Below the pieces are notes generated by a model. It saw nothing but the letters and a program-made list of their open reading frames with translations, did no database searches and was not told the DNA's origin. Below, in pieces: positions 9,204 to 18,473 of a stretch of 64,000 nt of DNA; position 1 is the stretch's first letter, and every line of letters starts with the position of its first letter. This DNA is from Desulfurococcus sp. (GTDB lineage Archaea > Thermoproteota > Thermoprotei_A > Sulfolobales > Desulfurococcaceae), in assembly GCA_026626905.1 (NCBI GenBank), contig JAPNUX010000004.1, forward strand, positions 1 through 64,000. The letters run 5' to 3'. The position numbers and the translations under genes were made by a program.

Positions 9204-9996
9204 TCTCCCCCAGCCCTCTTCTACGAGTATATTTGAAGAGGCTTTTCTTCAACCCCTTCTCTACTGCGAGCTTGTAGAGCTCTCTTGGATCTACACGCTT
9301 ATACTCTAGTTTAAGCCTGTGGAGGGCTTCGAGAGCTGAAGGGGAGAATGAAGGAGCCACCAGTATTCCACGGGGCCTCCTACCATACTTCGACTCGTAG
9401 GATTCAACGTAGCTGTAGAGCTGGAGTACTGCTTCTCTTGAAGCCGTCACCCGCTTTAACTCTACTATAACAGGGTTTCCATTCTTATCCAGCCCGTATA
9501 TATCGGCTTGCCCTGCCTCAAGCTTCTTCTCGTCTTCTACCACCCTGAACCCCGGCTCCACGATCTCAGGGTGCCTGACTATAATACTCTTCATTTCAGC
9601 TTCATCAAGGTACATAGTGTACTCAGCTTTATCCTTTAATCCAGCTATAACCACTAAGTCTACTCTCGTGAAGGATACATCCAGGACTTCTCTAGGCTTA
9701 CTTCTCACTGAGAGTACCCTTAGTGCTGTATCATCGCTGCTCCATACCTCTATGGTTGATGAACTAGGCTGCCAGTTGATAGGTGAGTAGCCGGTGGGCC
9801 TGTGGAGGAGTACTGAGCCATCCTGCTTTATCACGAGGATTCTCTCACCGCTTCCTAGTCTTGATGCACCTCTACCCTCGTATTCAACACTACACTCTCC
9901 TATCACTATTACAAGCCTGCCCTCCCTGACAGCCTTCCTCAGTAGGTCTGGGAGCTGAGGGGAACTGGGCTTCTCGAGTACCACTAGGTCTTCCAC
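9193..9996 (-). CDS. nucS: Mismatch-specific endonuclease NucS/EndoMS
   Basis: A 267-residue protein with the two-domain NucS layout: an N-terminal beta-rich DNA-binding and dimerisation domain (residues 1-120) and a C-terminal RecB-like nuclease domain. The catalytic residues Asp165 (GQADIYG), Glu179 and Lys181 (VIVELKR) fall at the positions known for the archaeal enzyme. NucS dimers cleave both strands at mismatched base pairs and replace MutSL-type mismatch repair in many archaea. The C-terminal tail (KSLFKYTRRRGLGESGG) is basic and lacks an obvious PIP-box. First in a run with the methyltransferase gene downstream. Confidence 0.95.
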   Translation of the reverse strand: MEDLVVLEKPSSPQLPDLLRKAVREGRLVIVIGECSVEYEGRGASRLGSGERILVIKQDGSVLLHRPTGYSPINWQPSSSTIEVWSSDDTALRVLSVRSKPREVLDVSFTRVDLVVIAGLKDKAEYTMYLDEAEMKSIIVRHPEIVEPGFRVVEDEKKLEAGQADIYGLDKNGNPVIVELKRVTASREAVLQLYSYVESYESKYGRRPRGILVAPSFSPSALEALHRLKLEYKRVDPRELYKLAVEKGLKKSLFKYTRRRGLGESGG

Positions 9997-10015
9997 TCAC
10001 GCTCCCTCCAGTCTT

Positions 10016-10657
10016 CTACCCGTTATCCTTAAGCTCCTTCCACACGTGCTCCGGCAACCTCCTGTAGGTTAGGTAGTATACTAGCTCGCTTGATATAAGT
10101 GGCCTGCCATCAACTAGAGGATACCTGTAGGGTAGGTGTATCACACCGTTCTGTGTCTCAATTGTGACTCCATCCACGTAGCTGTAGCCTTCTAGGCCTT
10201 TACGAGTATACATGTAGTGCACGTAGTATACTGCCCCATCAATACTATACTGTCCCCCGCCGATATTGAAGGCTTCAACCCCTCTCAGCCTGCTTGTTAG
10301 AAGCTCTCTTGTTCTTCCTCTAGGCGGGTGGTCGCCTAGTATTCCCCCTATAACCACGTACCTCTTCTCGACGAGAACACTATATGCTAGGGGCTTCGGG
10401 CTTGAAGGATCCAGGATTAATAGTTCACTCGGCTTTACAAGCCCCTTCTCAACCATTTCAACTATGCTTTCAGGGAAAGGCCTACCATACTTTGAGAGCA
10501 GCTTACAGTATCTTCCAGGAATATTAGTGAAGAAAACGCAGTGTGAGCCGTAAATAGATGATAGATGCCTGTACTCTAGTAGTATCCAGGGTGTGAAATC
10601 CTCCTCTAAGTGCTCTACTACTATAATAGGCTTACTGCACGAGGACTCCTCTAGCAT
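10016..10657 (-). CDS. SFM1-like SPOUT methyltransferase (DUF431 family)
   Basis: A 213-residue protein starting with IIVVEHLEEDFTPWILLEYRHLSSIYG, the distinctive opening of the PF04252 family, whose yeast member Sfm1 methylates ribosomal protein uS3 on arginine. The knot-forming C-terminal part includes YVVIGGILGDHPPRGRTRELL (the GGILGDHPPRGRT core binds AdoMet) and LPYRYPLVDGRPLISSELVYYL. Length fits the family. The archaeal target, RNA or ribosomal protein, is not settled by sequence. It ends 19 bases before nucS on the same strand, so it may share the transcript. Confidence 0.85.
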   Translation of the reverse strand: MLEESSCSKPIIVVEHLEEDFTPWILLEYRHLSSIYGSHCVFFTNIPGRYCKLLSKYGRPFPESIVEMVEKGLVKPSELLILDPSSPKPLAYSVLVEKRYVVIGGILGDHPPRGRTRELLTSRLRGVEAFNIGGGQYSIDGAVYYVHYMYTRKGLEGYSYVDGVTIETQNGVIHLPYRYPLVDGRPLISSELVYYLTYRRLPEHVWKELKDNG

Positions 10658-10772
10658 GGCTTAATCACCAGCTCACACTAAGGGAATCCACTCGGCTCAT
10701 ATTAACAATTAGTATATTAATACCTGCAGCCGCTGCAAACTCCTATAGGAGTAGTAGGGGGATGGTAACACT

Positions 10773-11057
10773 CTAGCCTGGCTTTAAGAGATCGTAGAGC
10801 ACAAATACTGTTGCAAGCCATGACGCGTAGAACTCTAAGAGGCCGGTTACATACAAGTGCCATTTCCTAGCAGGCCTGTACTTTAAGTAGACGTATACTA
10901 TTGTCGCATAATACACCATGGGCGAGAAGCTCCAGGCTACAGCTGTAGCTCTAATGGGATCCATGAAGTACAGTAGAATGAAGACTACCACGCCGTAGGC
11001 TACACCGGCTGCAAGCCTTGAAGCCCATATCTTGTCGTCTACATCCATGTACTGCAT
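10773..11057 (-). CDS. Small membrane protein, unknown function
   Basis: A 94-residue protein with three predicted membrane helices (about residues 12-30, 38-58 and 67-90). It has aromatic-rich loops and no recognised motif. Codon use and composition match neighbouring genes and the frame is clean, so I regard it as real. It is divergently placed against the Rqc2 gene with 38 bases between starts. Confidence 0.6.
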   Translation of the reverse strand: MQYMDVDDKIWASRLAAGVAYGVVVFILLYFMDPIRATAVAWSFSPMVYYATIVYVYLKYRPARKWHLYVTGLLEFYASWLATVFVLYDLLKPG

Positions 11058-11095
11058 CCCATCATAATAATCCAGGATTGAGGTAATTAAGTGAA

Positions 11096-13078
11096 GTGGT
11101 GGTTGAAGTGCTTAAGAAATCCATGGATATCCTCGACGTCTACGCTTGGGCGTCCAGGTACGCGGGAAGTCTCCAGGGATGCTTCATCGACAACATATAC
11201 CGCTCTAAATCCTACTGGATTCTCAAGGCTAGGTGTACTGAAGGCTTAACGCACATTAAGGTTGAACCAGGAGTTAGAGTACACTTCTCCCAGAGCATAC
11301 CTGAAGAAAAAGGGATCGATGCGTTCACAAGATTCCTGAGAAGCAGGGTAAGAGATTCAAGAGTAACACTAGTTAAGCAGCCGTGGTGGGAGAGACTCCT
11401 GCTGCTCGAGACTACTCTAAGGGGAGTAGTGCTAAGACACTACATTGAGATCGTGCCGAGAGGCTTATGGGTTATCGCTGATACAAGCGATAGAATAGTG
11501 TACTCAACAAAGTTCACCGAGTTCAAGGATAGAGTTATCAAGCCTCTAGAAGCCTACAAGCCTCCACCCCTCAAGAATCCACCACCCTGGAGTAGAGAGC
11601 AGTTGCTTAGAGAGCTGGAAGCTGGAAGAGACCTTGTTAGAACAGTAGTTTCAGCATGGGGTCTCCCAGGCTATATAGCTGAAGAGCTACTCTACAGAGC
11701 GGGCTTGCTGGAAGTAAAGAACACTGACCCTAAGAGCATACCTAGAGTGGATTTAGAGAGGCTGGCAAGCGAGTACGAGTTGCTAGCATCCGAGGCTGGA
11801 AGAGGAGCCGGCTACCTAGTCTACGGTGACAGCACTCTCGAGTTATACACCTCCTACAAGCCACTGCTCTTCAGCGAGGTATACGATAAGAGTGTGAAGA
11901 CCACGGGAGACTTGAATACAGCTATAGACGCCTACTTCACTGAGTACGAGGCTCTACTAGAGCATCAGAGGAGGATTGAGGAGGCCAGCAGAGCTCTGCG
12001 TGAAGCCGAGGAGAGAGTTAGAAGGCAGGAGGAGCTGATTGCAGAATACCGTAGAGAACTAGAGGAACTAGAGCATAGGCTTCAAGTAATATACAGCAAC
12101 TACACTCTACTAGAAGAGGTATTAGAGTGCGCACGCTCCACTAGGGAAGCGAAGGGATGGGACTATATAACCAGGGAGTGCAGGCATGTAGCAGGTGTAG
12201 CCAGGGAGAAAGGAGCTATCACGGTAAGCTTGGATGGAGAGCTAGTAGAGCTGTCACTACGCGTGGACCTCGGGAGACAGGTTATAGAACTCGAGAAGAA
12301 GAAGGGTGAGCTGAAGAAGAAGATTGAGGTTGCAGCAGGAGTACTCGAGGAGATGAAGAGGAGGATGGAGGAGGCTTCTGGAAGCATTATCCACGAGGAG
12401 AAGACTATTGAGAAGCCCTCACCAGTCTTCTGGTATGAGAGATTCCACTGGCTTTACACTAGAAGCGGCCTCCTAGCTATCGGGGGCAGGGATCAATCCC
12501 AGAATGAAGTAATCGTTAGAAAATACCTGGGTGAAAGCGACGTCTTTATCCACGCTGACGTACACGGGGGTTCAGCAGTAGTCTTAAAGAGCAGTGGGAG
12601 ACACTCAATCGAGGATGTAGTTGATGCAGCCTGTATAGCTGCATGCTACTCGAAAGCCTGGAAAGCCGGATTCAGCTACATAGAGGTATTCTGGGTTCCC
12701 GGGAGCCAGGTCTCGAAGACACCTCCTTCAGGCGAGTACCTTCCACGAGGAGCCTTCATGGTGTACGGTTCAAAGAACTACCTGAGAATCCCGTTGAAGC
12801 TGGCAGTTGGCGTTAGACTATTCAGTGATGAAGTATACGGGGAGTACGTTAAAGTAATCGTAGGACCCGAAGAGCTTCTCAAGGGATCCAGTATAGCGTA
12901 CGCTATACTAGCACCGGGAGACAAGTCTCCCAGCGAAGTAGCAGGGATCCTCGGAGAGTTCTTCGAGAAGACTATACTAGAATGCAAGGGAGTACGGTAC
13001 AGAGTACCTAGAAACGAGATTGAATCGAGGATCCCTGGGGCATCACGGATACTAGGGCTATACAAGCAGTGCTCTTAA
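11096..13078 (+). CDS. Rqc2/NEMF/RqcH-family ribosome quality control factor
   Basis: A 660-residue protein with the NFACT layout. The NFACT-N domain starts at about residue 10 (MDILDVYAWASRYAGSLQGCFIDNIYR). A helix-hairpin-helix middle and two coiled coils (about 285-350 and 390-430, Glu/Arg-rich) follow. The NFACT-R/DUF814 domain is at 440-560, with WYERFHWLYTRSGLLAIGGRDQSQNE and FIHADVHGGSAVVLK, the conserved DxHG-S element. The family binds 60S/50S-tRNA complexes stalled in translation and directs C-terminal tailing or rescue. The start is uncertain: GTG 11096, GTG 11099 or ATG 11123, the last fitting family alignments best. Confidence 0.92.
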   Translation: MVVEVLKKSMDILDVYAWASRYAGSLQGCFIDNIYRSKSYWILKARCTEGLTHIKVEPGVRVHFSQSIPEEKGIDAFTRFLRSRVRDSRVTLVKQPWWERLLLLETTLRGVVLRHYIEIVPRGLWVIADTSDRIVYSTKFTEFKDRVIKPLEAYKPPPLKNPPPWSREQLLRELEAGRDLVRTVVSAWGLPGYIAEELLYRAGLLEVKNTDPKSIPRVDLERLASEYELLASEAGRGAGYLVYGDSTLELYTSYKPLLFSEVYDKSVKTTGDLNTAIDAYFTEYEALLEHQRRIEEASRALREAEERVRRQEELIAEYRRELEELEHRLQVIYSNYTLLEEVLECARSTREAKGWDYITRECRHVAGVAREKGAITVSLDGELVELSLRVDLGRQVIELEKKKGELKKKIEVAAGVLEEMKRRMEEASGSIIHEEKTIEKPSPVFWYERFHWLYTRSGLLAIGGRDQSQNEVIVRKYLGESDVFIHADVHGGSAVVLKSSGRHSIEDVVDAACIAACYSKAWKAGFSYIEVFWVPGSQVSKTPPSGEYLPRGAFMVYGSKNYLRIPLKLAVGVRLFSDEVYGEYVKVIVGPEELLKGSSIAYAILAPGDKSPSEVAGILGEFFEKTILECKGVRYRVPRNEIESRIPGASRILGLYKQCS

Positions 13079-13208
13079 ACCCCTACTCCTAAAAGCCCTG
13101 GATGAAGCGCAAGTGGATTCTTCTCACCGGGCATCTTAGCCGAGGATATAGACTTAAATTCTCTAACATGTTATACTCTTGATTAAAACCATCAAGGAGG
13201 GTTACCCT

Positions 13209-14447
13209 GTGTCCGCGAGGAGACATATAGAGGTGGAGCTGCTGAGAACAGTTAGTGCGGGTAAAATGAGGGTTGAGCTAGTGGAGAGAAAGGGGGTTGG
13301 GCATCCAGACCACATTGCTGATGCTGCCAGTGAGGCTGCTTCAAAAGCTCTTTCTAAATTCTATTTGAAGGAGTTTGGCACAATACTACACCATAATCTC
13401 GATAAAACCCTGCTGGTGGGAGGCCAGTCTAACCCGAGGTTCGGTGGCGGCGTGGTCTTAGAGCCAATATACATTATAGTCGCGGGTAGAGCGACCACGA
13501 GAGTTAGAGTCGAGGATGGAGAAGTGAGAGTACCCTTCGGTAAGATCATCGTTGAATCCGTCAAGGAGTGGATTAAGAAGAACATGAGGTACCTTGACCC
13601 TGAAAGCCATGTTATAGTCGACTACATGGTTAGACCTGGTAGCGCTGACCTTGTAACAGTCTTTGAAGCTGGTAAGTCCATGATACCCTTAGCGAACGAT
13701 ACAAGTATGGGTATAGGCTACGCTCCCCTCACGCCACTAGAGAACCTAGTGCTTCAAGCCGAGCGGCTGCTGAACAGCCCTGAATTAAAATCTAAGATCC
13801 CTGCTGTAGGTGAAGACATTAAAATCATGGGTTTAAGGAGGGATAAAGAGATTACTCTAACAGTAGCTGCAGCCATAGTGGACAGGGAGGTTAGAGATAA
13901 ATACGAGTACCTTAAAGTTAAAGAAGATATAGCTGAAGCAGTCCTCGAGCTAGCAAGCAGGATAACACCTGACTACAATGTTAAAGTAAACGTTAATACA
14001 GCCGACATCCCCGAGAAGAACAGCTTCTACCTGACTGTTACAGGCACGTCAGCTGAGCACGGAGACGATGGTGCTACAGGACGGGGGAACAGGGTTAACG
14101 GGCTGATAACACCTTTAAGACCCATGAGCATGGAGGCTACTGCTGGAAAGAACCCAGTCAACCATGTCGGTAAGATCTATAATGTGCTTGCTAAAAGCAT
14201 CGCTGAGAAGATATACAGGGAGTACAATGGGATGTTCTCCGACGTCTACGTTGAATTACTCAGCCAGATCGGTAAGCCAATAGACCAGCCGCTCATAGCT
14301 AGCGTGAAGCTAGTGCCGGATAACTCCTCTATGAGCGATATACCCAGCCACATTAAGAGCGATGTTAGCAGTATAGTTGACAGAGAGCTATCTAACATCA
14401 AGAGGATTACAGAGCTGATAATCAACGACCAGGTGACACTGTACTAG
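13209..14447 (+). CDS. mat: Archaeal S-adenosylmethionine synthetase
   Basis: A 412-residue archaeal-type methionine adenosyltransferase, which makes AdoMet from ATP and methionine. Motifs include [18 protein letters not shown] near the N-terminus, [11 protein letters not shown], and [18 protein letters not shown], all diagnostic of this divergent archaeal family. I prefer the GTG at 13209 because a strong AGGAGGG ribosome site ends eight bases before it; the same frame is open back to a TTG at 13179. The gene is convergent with the DUF460 gene: both stop codons share the CTAG palindrome at 14444-14447. Confidence 0.95.
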   Translation: MSARRHIEVELLRTVSAGKMRVELVERKGVGHPDHIADAASEAASKALSKFYLKEFGTILHHNLDKTLLVGGQSNPRFGGGVVLEPIYIIVAGRATTRVRVEDGEVRVPFGKIIVESVKEWIKKNMRYLDPESHVIVDYMVRPGSADLVTVFEAGKSMIPLANDTSMGIGYAPLTPLENLVLQAERLLNSPELKSKIPAVGEDIKIMGLRRDKEITLTVAAAIVDREVRDKYEYLKVKEDIAEAVLELASRITPDYNVKVNVNTADIPEKNSFYLTVTGTSAEHGDDGATGRGNRVNGLITPLRPMSMEATAGKNPVNHVGKIYNVLAKSIAEKIYREYNGMFSDVYVELLSQIGKPIDQPLIASVKLVPDNSSMSDIPSHIKSDVSSIVDRELSNIKRITELIINDQVTLY

Positions 14448-16342
14448 GAGAGTGGTGTCTTAAACCTAGACTTCTGGTACTCCTCGATCATCTTGAGTAT
14501 TCTTTCACGCCTCTCAATCTCCTCCAGCTCCTCTATCCTACGCCAGAGCTCTCCCGCCTTTTCTGAAACACCCCTATCTACTAGAACGTAGTCTCCGACT
14601 TCATGGACTACTACGGGTTTAACCACAGGTATTCTCTCCTTTAAGGAGTCTACTTCCACTATCGGTGAGACTATAAAGCCCTTTGACTCCACCAGCATCT
14701 TTTTTAGCTCGCTGGGTATATTGCAGGCTTTCTCCATGTAGACGCCTTTTACAGCCCCCTTCCACTCTCTCAGAGCCCCTGCTTTAGGTAGTAGTAGGAG
14801 CTCGCCGCGTCCAAGCTCCACGATCCATTCTTCAAGTGCCAGCAGCTTACTGTAGAGTTCTCTCACAACGCTATCCTTATCTTCAATTCTCCTCCTGAGG
14901 GCCTCTACTTCTGCTTCAAGCAGGCTTATTCTCCTCTCATATTCCTCTATCCCTGGCTTCCTGGAGCGGGCTAGCTTCAACTCTAACTCTAGATCCCTTA
15001 TGTACTGCTCTCTCCTCTCCTTCTCCTCTAAGAGCCTCCGGACTAGTGCTTCAAGAGCATTCACGCTCTCCACTAGCTTACTACATCCCTGCTGAGCCGG
15101 CTGCTCTCTCCTCCACTCTACTACAGGCTGCTCGTGTGCCACGCTTCTCTTAAAGTATTCCTCGAGGACTTCGCTGAGAGGCCTGCCCTTCAAGACTTCT
15201 GCTATCAGCGAGTACTTATCGACTCCTCTTATTGATGCAAGTTTTGATTTAACCTCCTCAATTGTATTCCTGTAGCTATTGTATGCTTTCACAGCTGCCG
15301 CTAAGGCGTCCCGGGCATGGGAGTCAGGTATATCTAGAGAGTACTTTTCAGCGTACTCCTTTGCAATCCTATTCTTGTCTTCAACACTGATATCCTGCTC
15401 TGGAGTGTAGAGTATAGCGTTGAGCATGCTTGCCAGCTTAACGACTGTTTCAGGGGGCTTAGCGACATCTACTGCTACTATAACAGGTTTACCTAGCTTA
15501 GCTACCGCTTCAATTATTTCATCTCTATCAGGGTTCTTCACGCTTACAGCGAGGAGGGGTTCACCGTCTAAAGTGATTACTGCTACACCCGCACTCATCC
15601 CCGGGTCAACGCCTACTATAACAGGCCTTCTCAGCTCCCTCTCATCTGTAAAGAGTCTTCTACTCCTGTAGGGTTTAACAATAATCCTTACATTCTTGTA
15701 CTTGAAGGGCTTGACTAAACCGTAAAGCCTCTCCCGTGGAGCGTAAACTATGAAGACACTTCTCTCTAAACCCCCCTTACTCTTCTTTAACATCATATCG
15801 TAGTCTAACCCCTCCTCGTCTAGAACCCGCTTTAAATCCCTTGTCGCCTGGATTATACTTGCTCTTATACTCCTGAGGAATCTATCCCTGCTCATCCCGC
15901 CCTGGCTAACACTCCTCCCCTTCGTAACCACTATCTTCGTCTTCTCAGAGAATATTTTTAACTGGGAGCCTACACCCTTGTAGGCTGCTAGAGCATTCAC
16001 GTAGGCTGTTTTAAGCGGGGTTTGAGGTGCTGAAACCCCTAGCTCCCTGGCAATCTCGCCCATGCTCCTTGTGGAGCCGGGAGGCCCTGTAACCTGTACT
16101 ACTTTAACCCCGCTGGGGAGTAGCTCTAGGAGTCTTCTAAGAGATGACTCGGAGGGTGCTAGCTCGTACACGTTGTCAACTGCTATTGTATCAACATGGT
16201 ACTCTAATACCAGCCTCAGCAGCCTGTGTATCTCGATTGATTCAAAGGATGCTATGATCTCCCCATCCCTGAGTATAACTACCGAGTACCGTGGCTGCCT
16301 CCCGCTGCCGGGGGATGAGCCGGGCTCTATGTCAACGCCCAT
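14444..16342 (-). CDS. DUF460 protein, RNase H-like (RuvC/YqgF-related) fold
   Basis: A 632-residue archaeal protein of the COG2433/DUF460 family. An N-terminal RNase H-like half includes DTIAVDNVYEL. A second RNase H-like core starts with VIVGVDPGMSAGVAVITLDG and continues with VIVAVDVAKPP and DSHARDALAAAVKAY, which supply acidic residues resembling the RuvC-type active site. A long coiled coil (about residues 420-510) and a C-terminal region follow. The function is unknown; a role in RNA or DNA processing is inferred only from the fold. Length and domain order match the family. Confidence 0.88.
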   Translation of the reverse strand: MGVDIEPGSSPGSGRQPRYSVVILRDGEIIASFESIEIHRLLRLVLEYHVDTIAVDNVYELAPSESSLRRLLELLPSGVKVVQVTGPPGSTRSMGEIARELGVSAPQTPLKTAYVNALAAYKGVGSQLKIFSEKTKIVVTKGRSVSQGGMSRDRFLRSIRASIIQATRDLKRVLDEEGLDYDMMLKKSKGGLERSVFIVYAPRERLYGLVKPFKYKNVRIIVKPYRSRRLFTDERELRRPVIVGVDPGMSAGVAVITLDGEPLLAVSVKNPDRDEIIEAVAKLGKPVIVAVDVAKPPETVVKLASMLNAILYTPEQDISVEDKNRIAKEYAEKYSLDIPDSHARDALAAAVKAYNSYRNTIEEVKSKLASIRGVDKYSLIAEVLKGRPLSEVLEEYFKRSVAHEQPVVEWRREQPAQQGCSKLVESVNALEALVRRLLEEKERREQYIRDLELELKLARSRKPGIEEYERRISLLEAEVEALRRRIEDKDSVVRELYSKLLALEEWIVELGRGELLLLPKAGALREWKGAVKGVYMEKACNIPSELKKMLVESKGFIVSPIVEVDSLKERIPVVKPVVVHEVGDYVLVDRGVSEKAGELWRRIEELEEIERRERILKMIEEYQKSRFKTPLS

Positions 16343-16402
16343 GACTGTGGACGCTATGATACCACCTAGTACTCCTAGTAGTATTTAACACCTTAAATGT
16401 CT

Positions 16403-17293
16403 TTAAGACCTCGAGGCAATCTCCCTGAAGACCTCCTCGGGGTTCACGTTAACCTTGTAGACTTTGCTGAAAAACCTGGTGATGTAGTAGACGTCTCTTC
16501 TAAGTAATTCAAGGGCGTTTGGATCATCGCGGTAGACGTATTGGGGCCAGTCAATAATGTATGGTTTCTCAGCTTCGATCGATACAATAATGTTGTACTC
16601 GCTTAGATCCCCGTGTACTATGCCTGCATCCCTGTAGGCCTTTCTAATAGTATCGACTATCAAGCCCAGCACTCCACCGGGGTCGCTTAGCTCTGGCCGC
16701 GTGTAGAGTTCAACTCCTTCAATATACTCTGTGACCACTACGTGCCTGTTGAATCCCAGTGGCGCCGGGACAAGAGCCCCTATACCTGAAAGAGCTTTCA
16801 AAGCCTTAAACTCTCTTTCAGCAGCAAGCTTCGACTCCTCGTACCATGATGCACTTGGTTTAATAGTACTCCAGGATCTCAGCCGCTTCGTCTTACGGAA
16901 GCTTGTCCTCCCAATCCTCAAGACTTTTACAGCTACTTTTACTCCACCTGGCGCTAGCCCGAGGTATATCTCGCTCTCCTTACCTACGCCTACTCTATCC
17001 CCTATAGCCTCAAGTACATTGCTTTTCGCGAGGGCTTTAAAGGCAAGCATATCGTAGCCTAGGTAGGTTAGCCTGTAGGCTTTAACACCAGCTATCCAGC
17101 CTCTTCTCACTAGTTTCAGCTGGTGGAGTTTACTGAGAATTAAAGCTAGTTTATCCTCGTGGATCCCGCTTATCTTCTCGATAACTTCAACTGGAGCTAG
17201 CTCTCTGCCTCTAGCAATACTCTTCTCTATGGCTGCGAGTACTCTGAAGTCCTCGCTGGTGAGAGAGGCGTATACTTCACCCTGGTTCACCAA
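16403..17293 (-). CDS. rio2: RIO2 atypical protein kinase
   Basis: A 296-residue RIO2 kinase. The N-terminal winged helix (residues 1-80) is specific to RIO2 rather than RIO1. The nucleotide loop is VGVGKESEIYLG, the catalytic loop is HGDLSEYNI, and the metal-binding motif is IDWPQ in place of the usual DFG. RIO2 acts in late maturation of the small ribosomal subunit as an ATPase-like checkpoint. It lies 13 bases upstream-to-downstream of the mfnA-type gene on the same strand. Confidence 0.95.
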   Translation of the reverse strand: MVNQGEVYASLTSEDFRVLAAIEKSIARGRELAPVEVIEKISGIHEDKLALILSKLHQLKLVRRGWIAGVKAYRLTYLGYDMLAFKALAKSNVLEAIGDRVGVGKESEIYLGLAPGGVKVAVKVLRIGRTSFRKTKRLRSWSTIKPSASWYEESKLAAEREFKALKALSGIGALVPAPLGFNRHVVVTEYIEGVELYTRPELSDPGGVLGLIVDTIRKAYRDAGIVHGDLSEYNIIVSIEAEKPYIIDWPQYVYRDDPNALELLRRDVYYITRFFSKVYKVNVNPEEVFREIASRS

Positions 17294-17306
17294 AAACTAT
17301 ACACCC

Positions 17307-18428
17307 TTACAGCGAGTGTATCTCTCTTAGAGTATTAATTAGCTTATCCAGGTGGCTTCTGGTTACATGTGGTGCTACAACAACACGTAGAGCCTTGAGG
17401 GACGGCGACTTATACAGGTATAGCCTCCTCTCGAACAGCATTCTAAGCAGCTCCTCATAGCTGTACAAGCTGGATTTGAAGACGTTGATTGGTAGAATAG
17501 GCTTGTAGGCTACTAGACCCGGCACCTCTATGAGACCCTTGTAGAGGTAGAGGGAGTTCTCCATCATTTCCACAGCATTCTTCTCGTATCCTTCAACACC
17601 AGTAGCCATGTAGGCTGCTGCAGCAGCTATAATAGCACCACCAGGCCTAGTCCCCAGCAGCCCGCAGGAGCGGCTTGAAGGCATGTAATCCATGTTGAAG
17701 CATGCCTCCTCGAGAAGCCTCTCCTCGGAGAAGAAGAGTAGGCCTGAAGGTATAGGGCTACCTCCATTCTTATGCATATCCACGCTGATGCTTGAAACCC
17801 CTGGATACATCTTTAAGTCGACGCTTAAATACCCCCTCCTGTAGAGGAATGGAATCAGCAGCCCACCATAGGCTGCATCCAAGTGGAGGTATATATTATA
17901 CTCCTCCGCCAACTCCCCGGCTTCTCTCACAGGATCCACTACTCCGGTCTCAGTAGTACCAGCTGTCACAACTACCGCGAAGGGCTTGTACTTCCTCACG
18001 TACTCCTCGAGTACAGCTGGATCCACAGGCTTTAATGGATCAACAGGTATCTTAACTAGCCTGCATCCTAGGAGAGCGCAGGCTTTATCCACGGAAGCGT
18101 GGACTGTTGAAGGAGCTACAACAGTATTGGTCTCGCCTCCTCTAAGCTTCCTTGCAACGTAGAGGGCGAGTATATTGGATTCCGTGCCCCCTGACGTGTA
18201 GAGTCCATGCTGGGCTTTAATTAACCCGCCTACACCTTTAACAAGTATCTCTAAGGCTTCTCTTACAACAGGAAATACCACTGGGTCATTACCGTTAACG
18301 TGGATGAACTCTGTGAATGCTTTAACAGCAGTAGGGTGGGGTTGGGTTGTCATGGAGCCTAGTATAGAGCCGTCGCTATGCCTAGGGGTTCTACGACTCC
18401 ACTCTTCAAGCCATGCTAGAACATCCAC
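17307..18428 (-). CDS. mfnA: PLP-dependent aspartate/tyrosine decarboxylase (MfnA type)
   Basis: A 373-residue group II PLP decarboxylase. It shows GLYTSGGTESNILALYVARK (cofactor phosphate loop, cited for the TSGGTESN core), HLDAAYGG (Asp binding the pyridine nitrogen) and SVDMHKNGGSP, where the Lys forms the Schiff base. In methanogens MfnA makes tyramine for methanofuran. In other archaea the homologue decarboxylates aspartate to beta-alanine for coenzyme A synthesis, the more likely role in a crenarchaeon. It lies between rio2 and the TIP49-like gene on the same strand. Confidence 0.9.
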   Translation of the reverse strand: MDVLAWLEEWSRRTPRHSDGSILGSMTTQPHPTAVKAFTEFIHVNGNDPVVFPVVREALEILVKGVGGLIKAQHGLYTSGGTESNILALYVARKLRGGETNTVVAPSTVHASVDKACALLGCRLVKIPVDPLKPVDPAVLEEYVRKYKPFAVVVTAGTTETGVVDPVREAGELAEEYNIYLHLDAAYGGLLIPFLYRRGYLSVDLKMYPGVSSISVDMHKNGGSPIPSGLLFFSEERLLEEACFNMDYMPSSRSCGLLGTRPGGAIIAAAAAYMATGVEGYEKNAVEMMENSLYLYKGLIEVPGLVAYKPILPINVFKSSLYSYEELLRMLFERRLYLYKSPSLKALRVVVAPHVTRSHLDKLINTLREIHSL

Positions 18429-18473
18429 GCTAGCACACCATGCAGCTGGATGTCGGTTTAAAAGAAATTAAAG

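Noticed and set aside
13179-13208. N-terminal extension of AdoMet synthetase from TTG 13179
   Set aside because: A strong ribosome site precedes GTG 13209 and the extension itself encodes that site.
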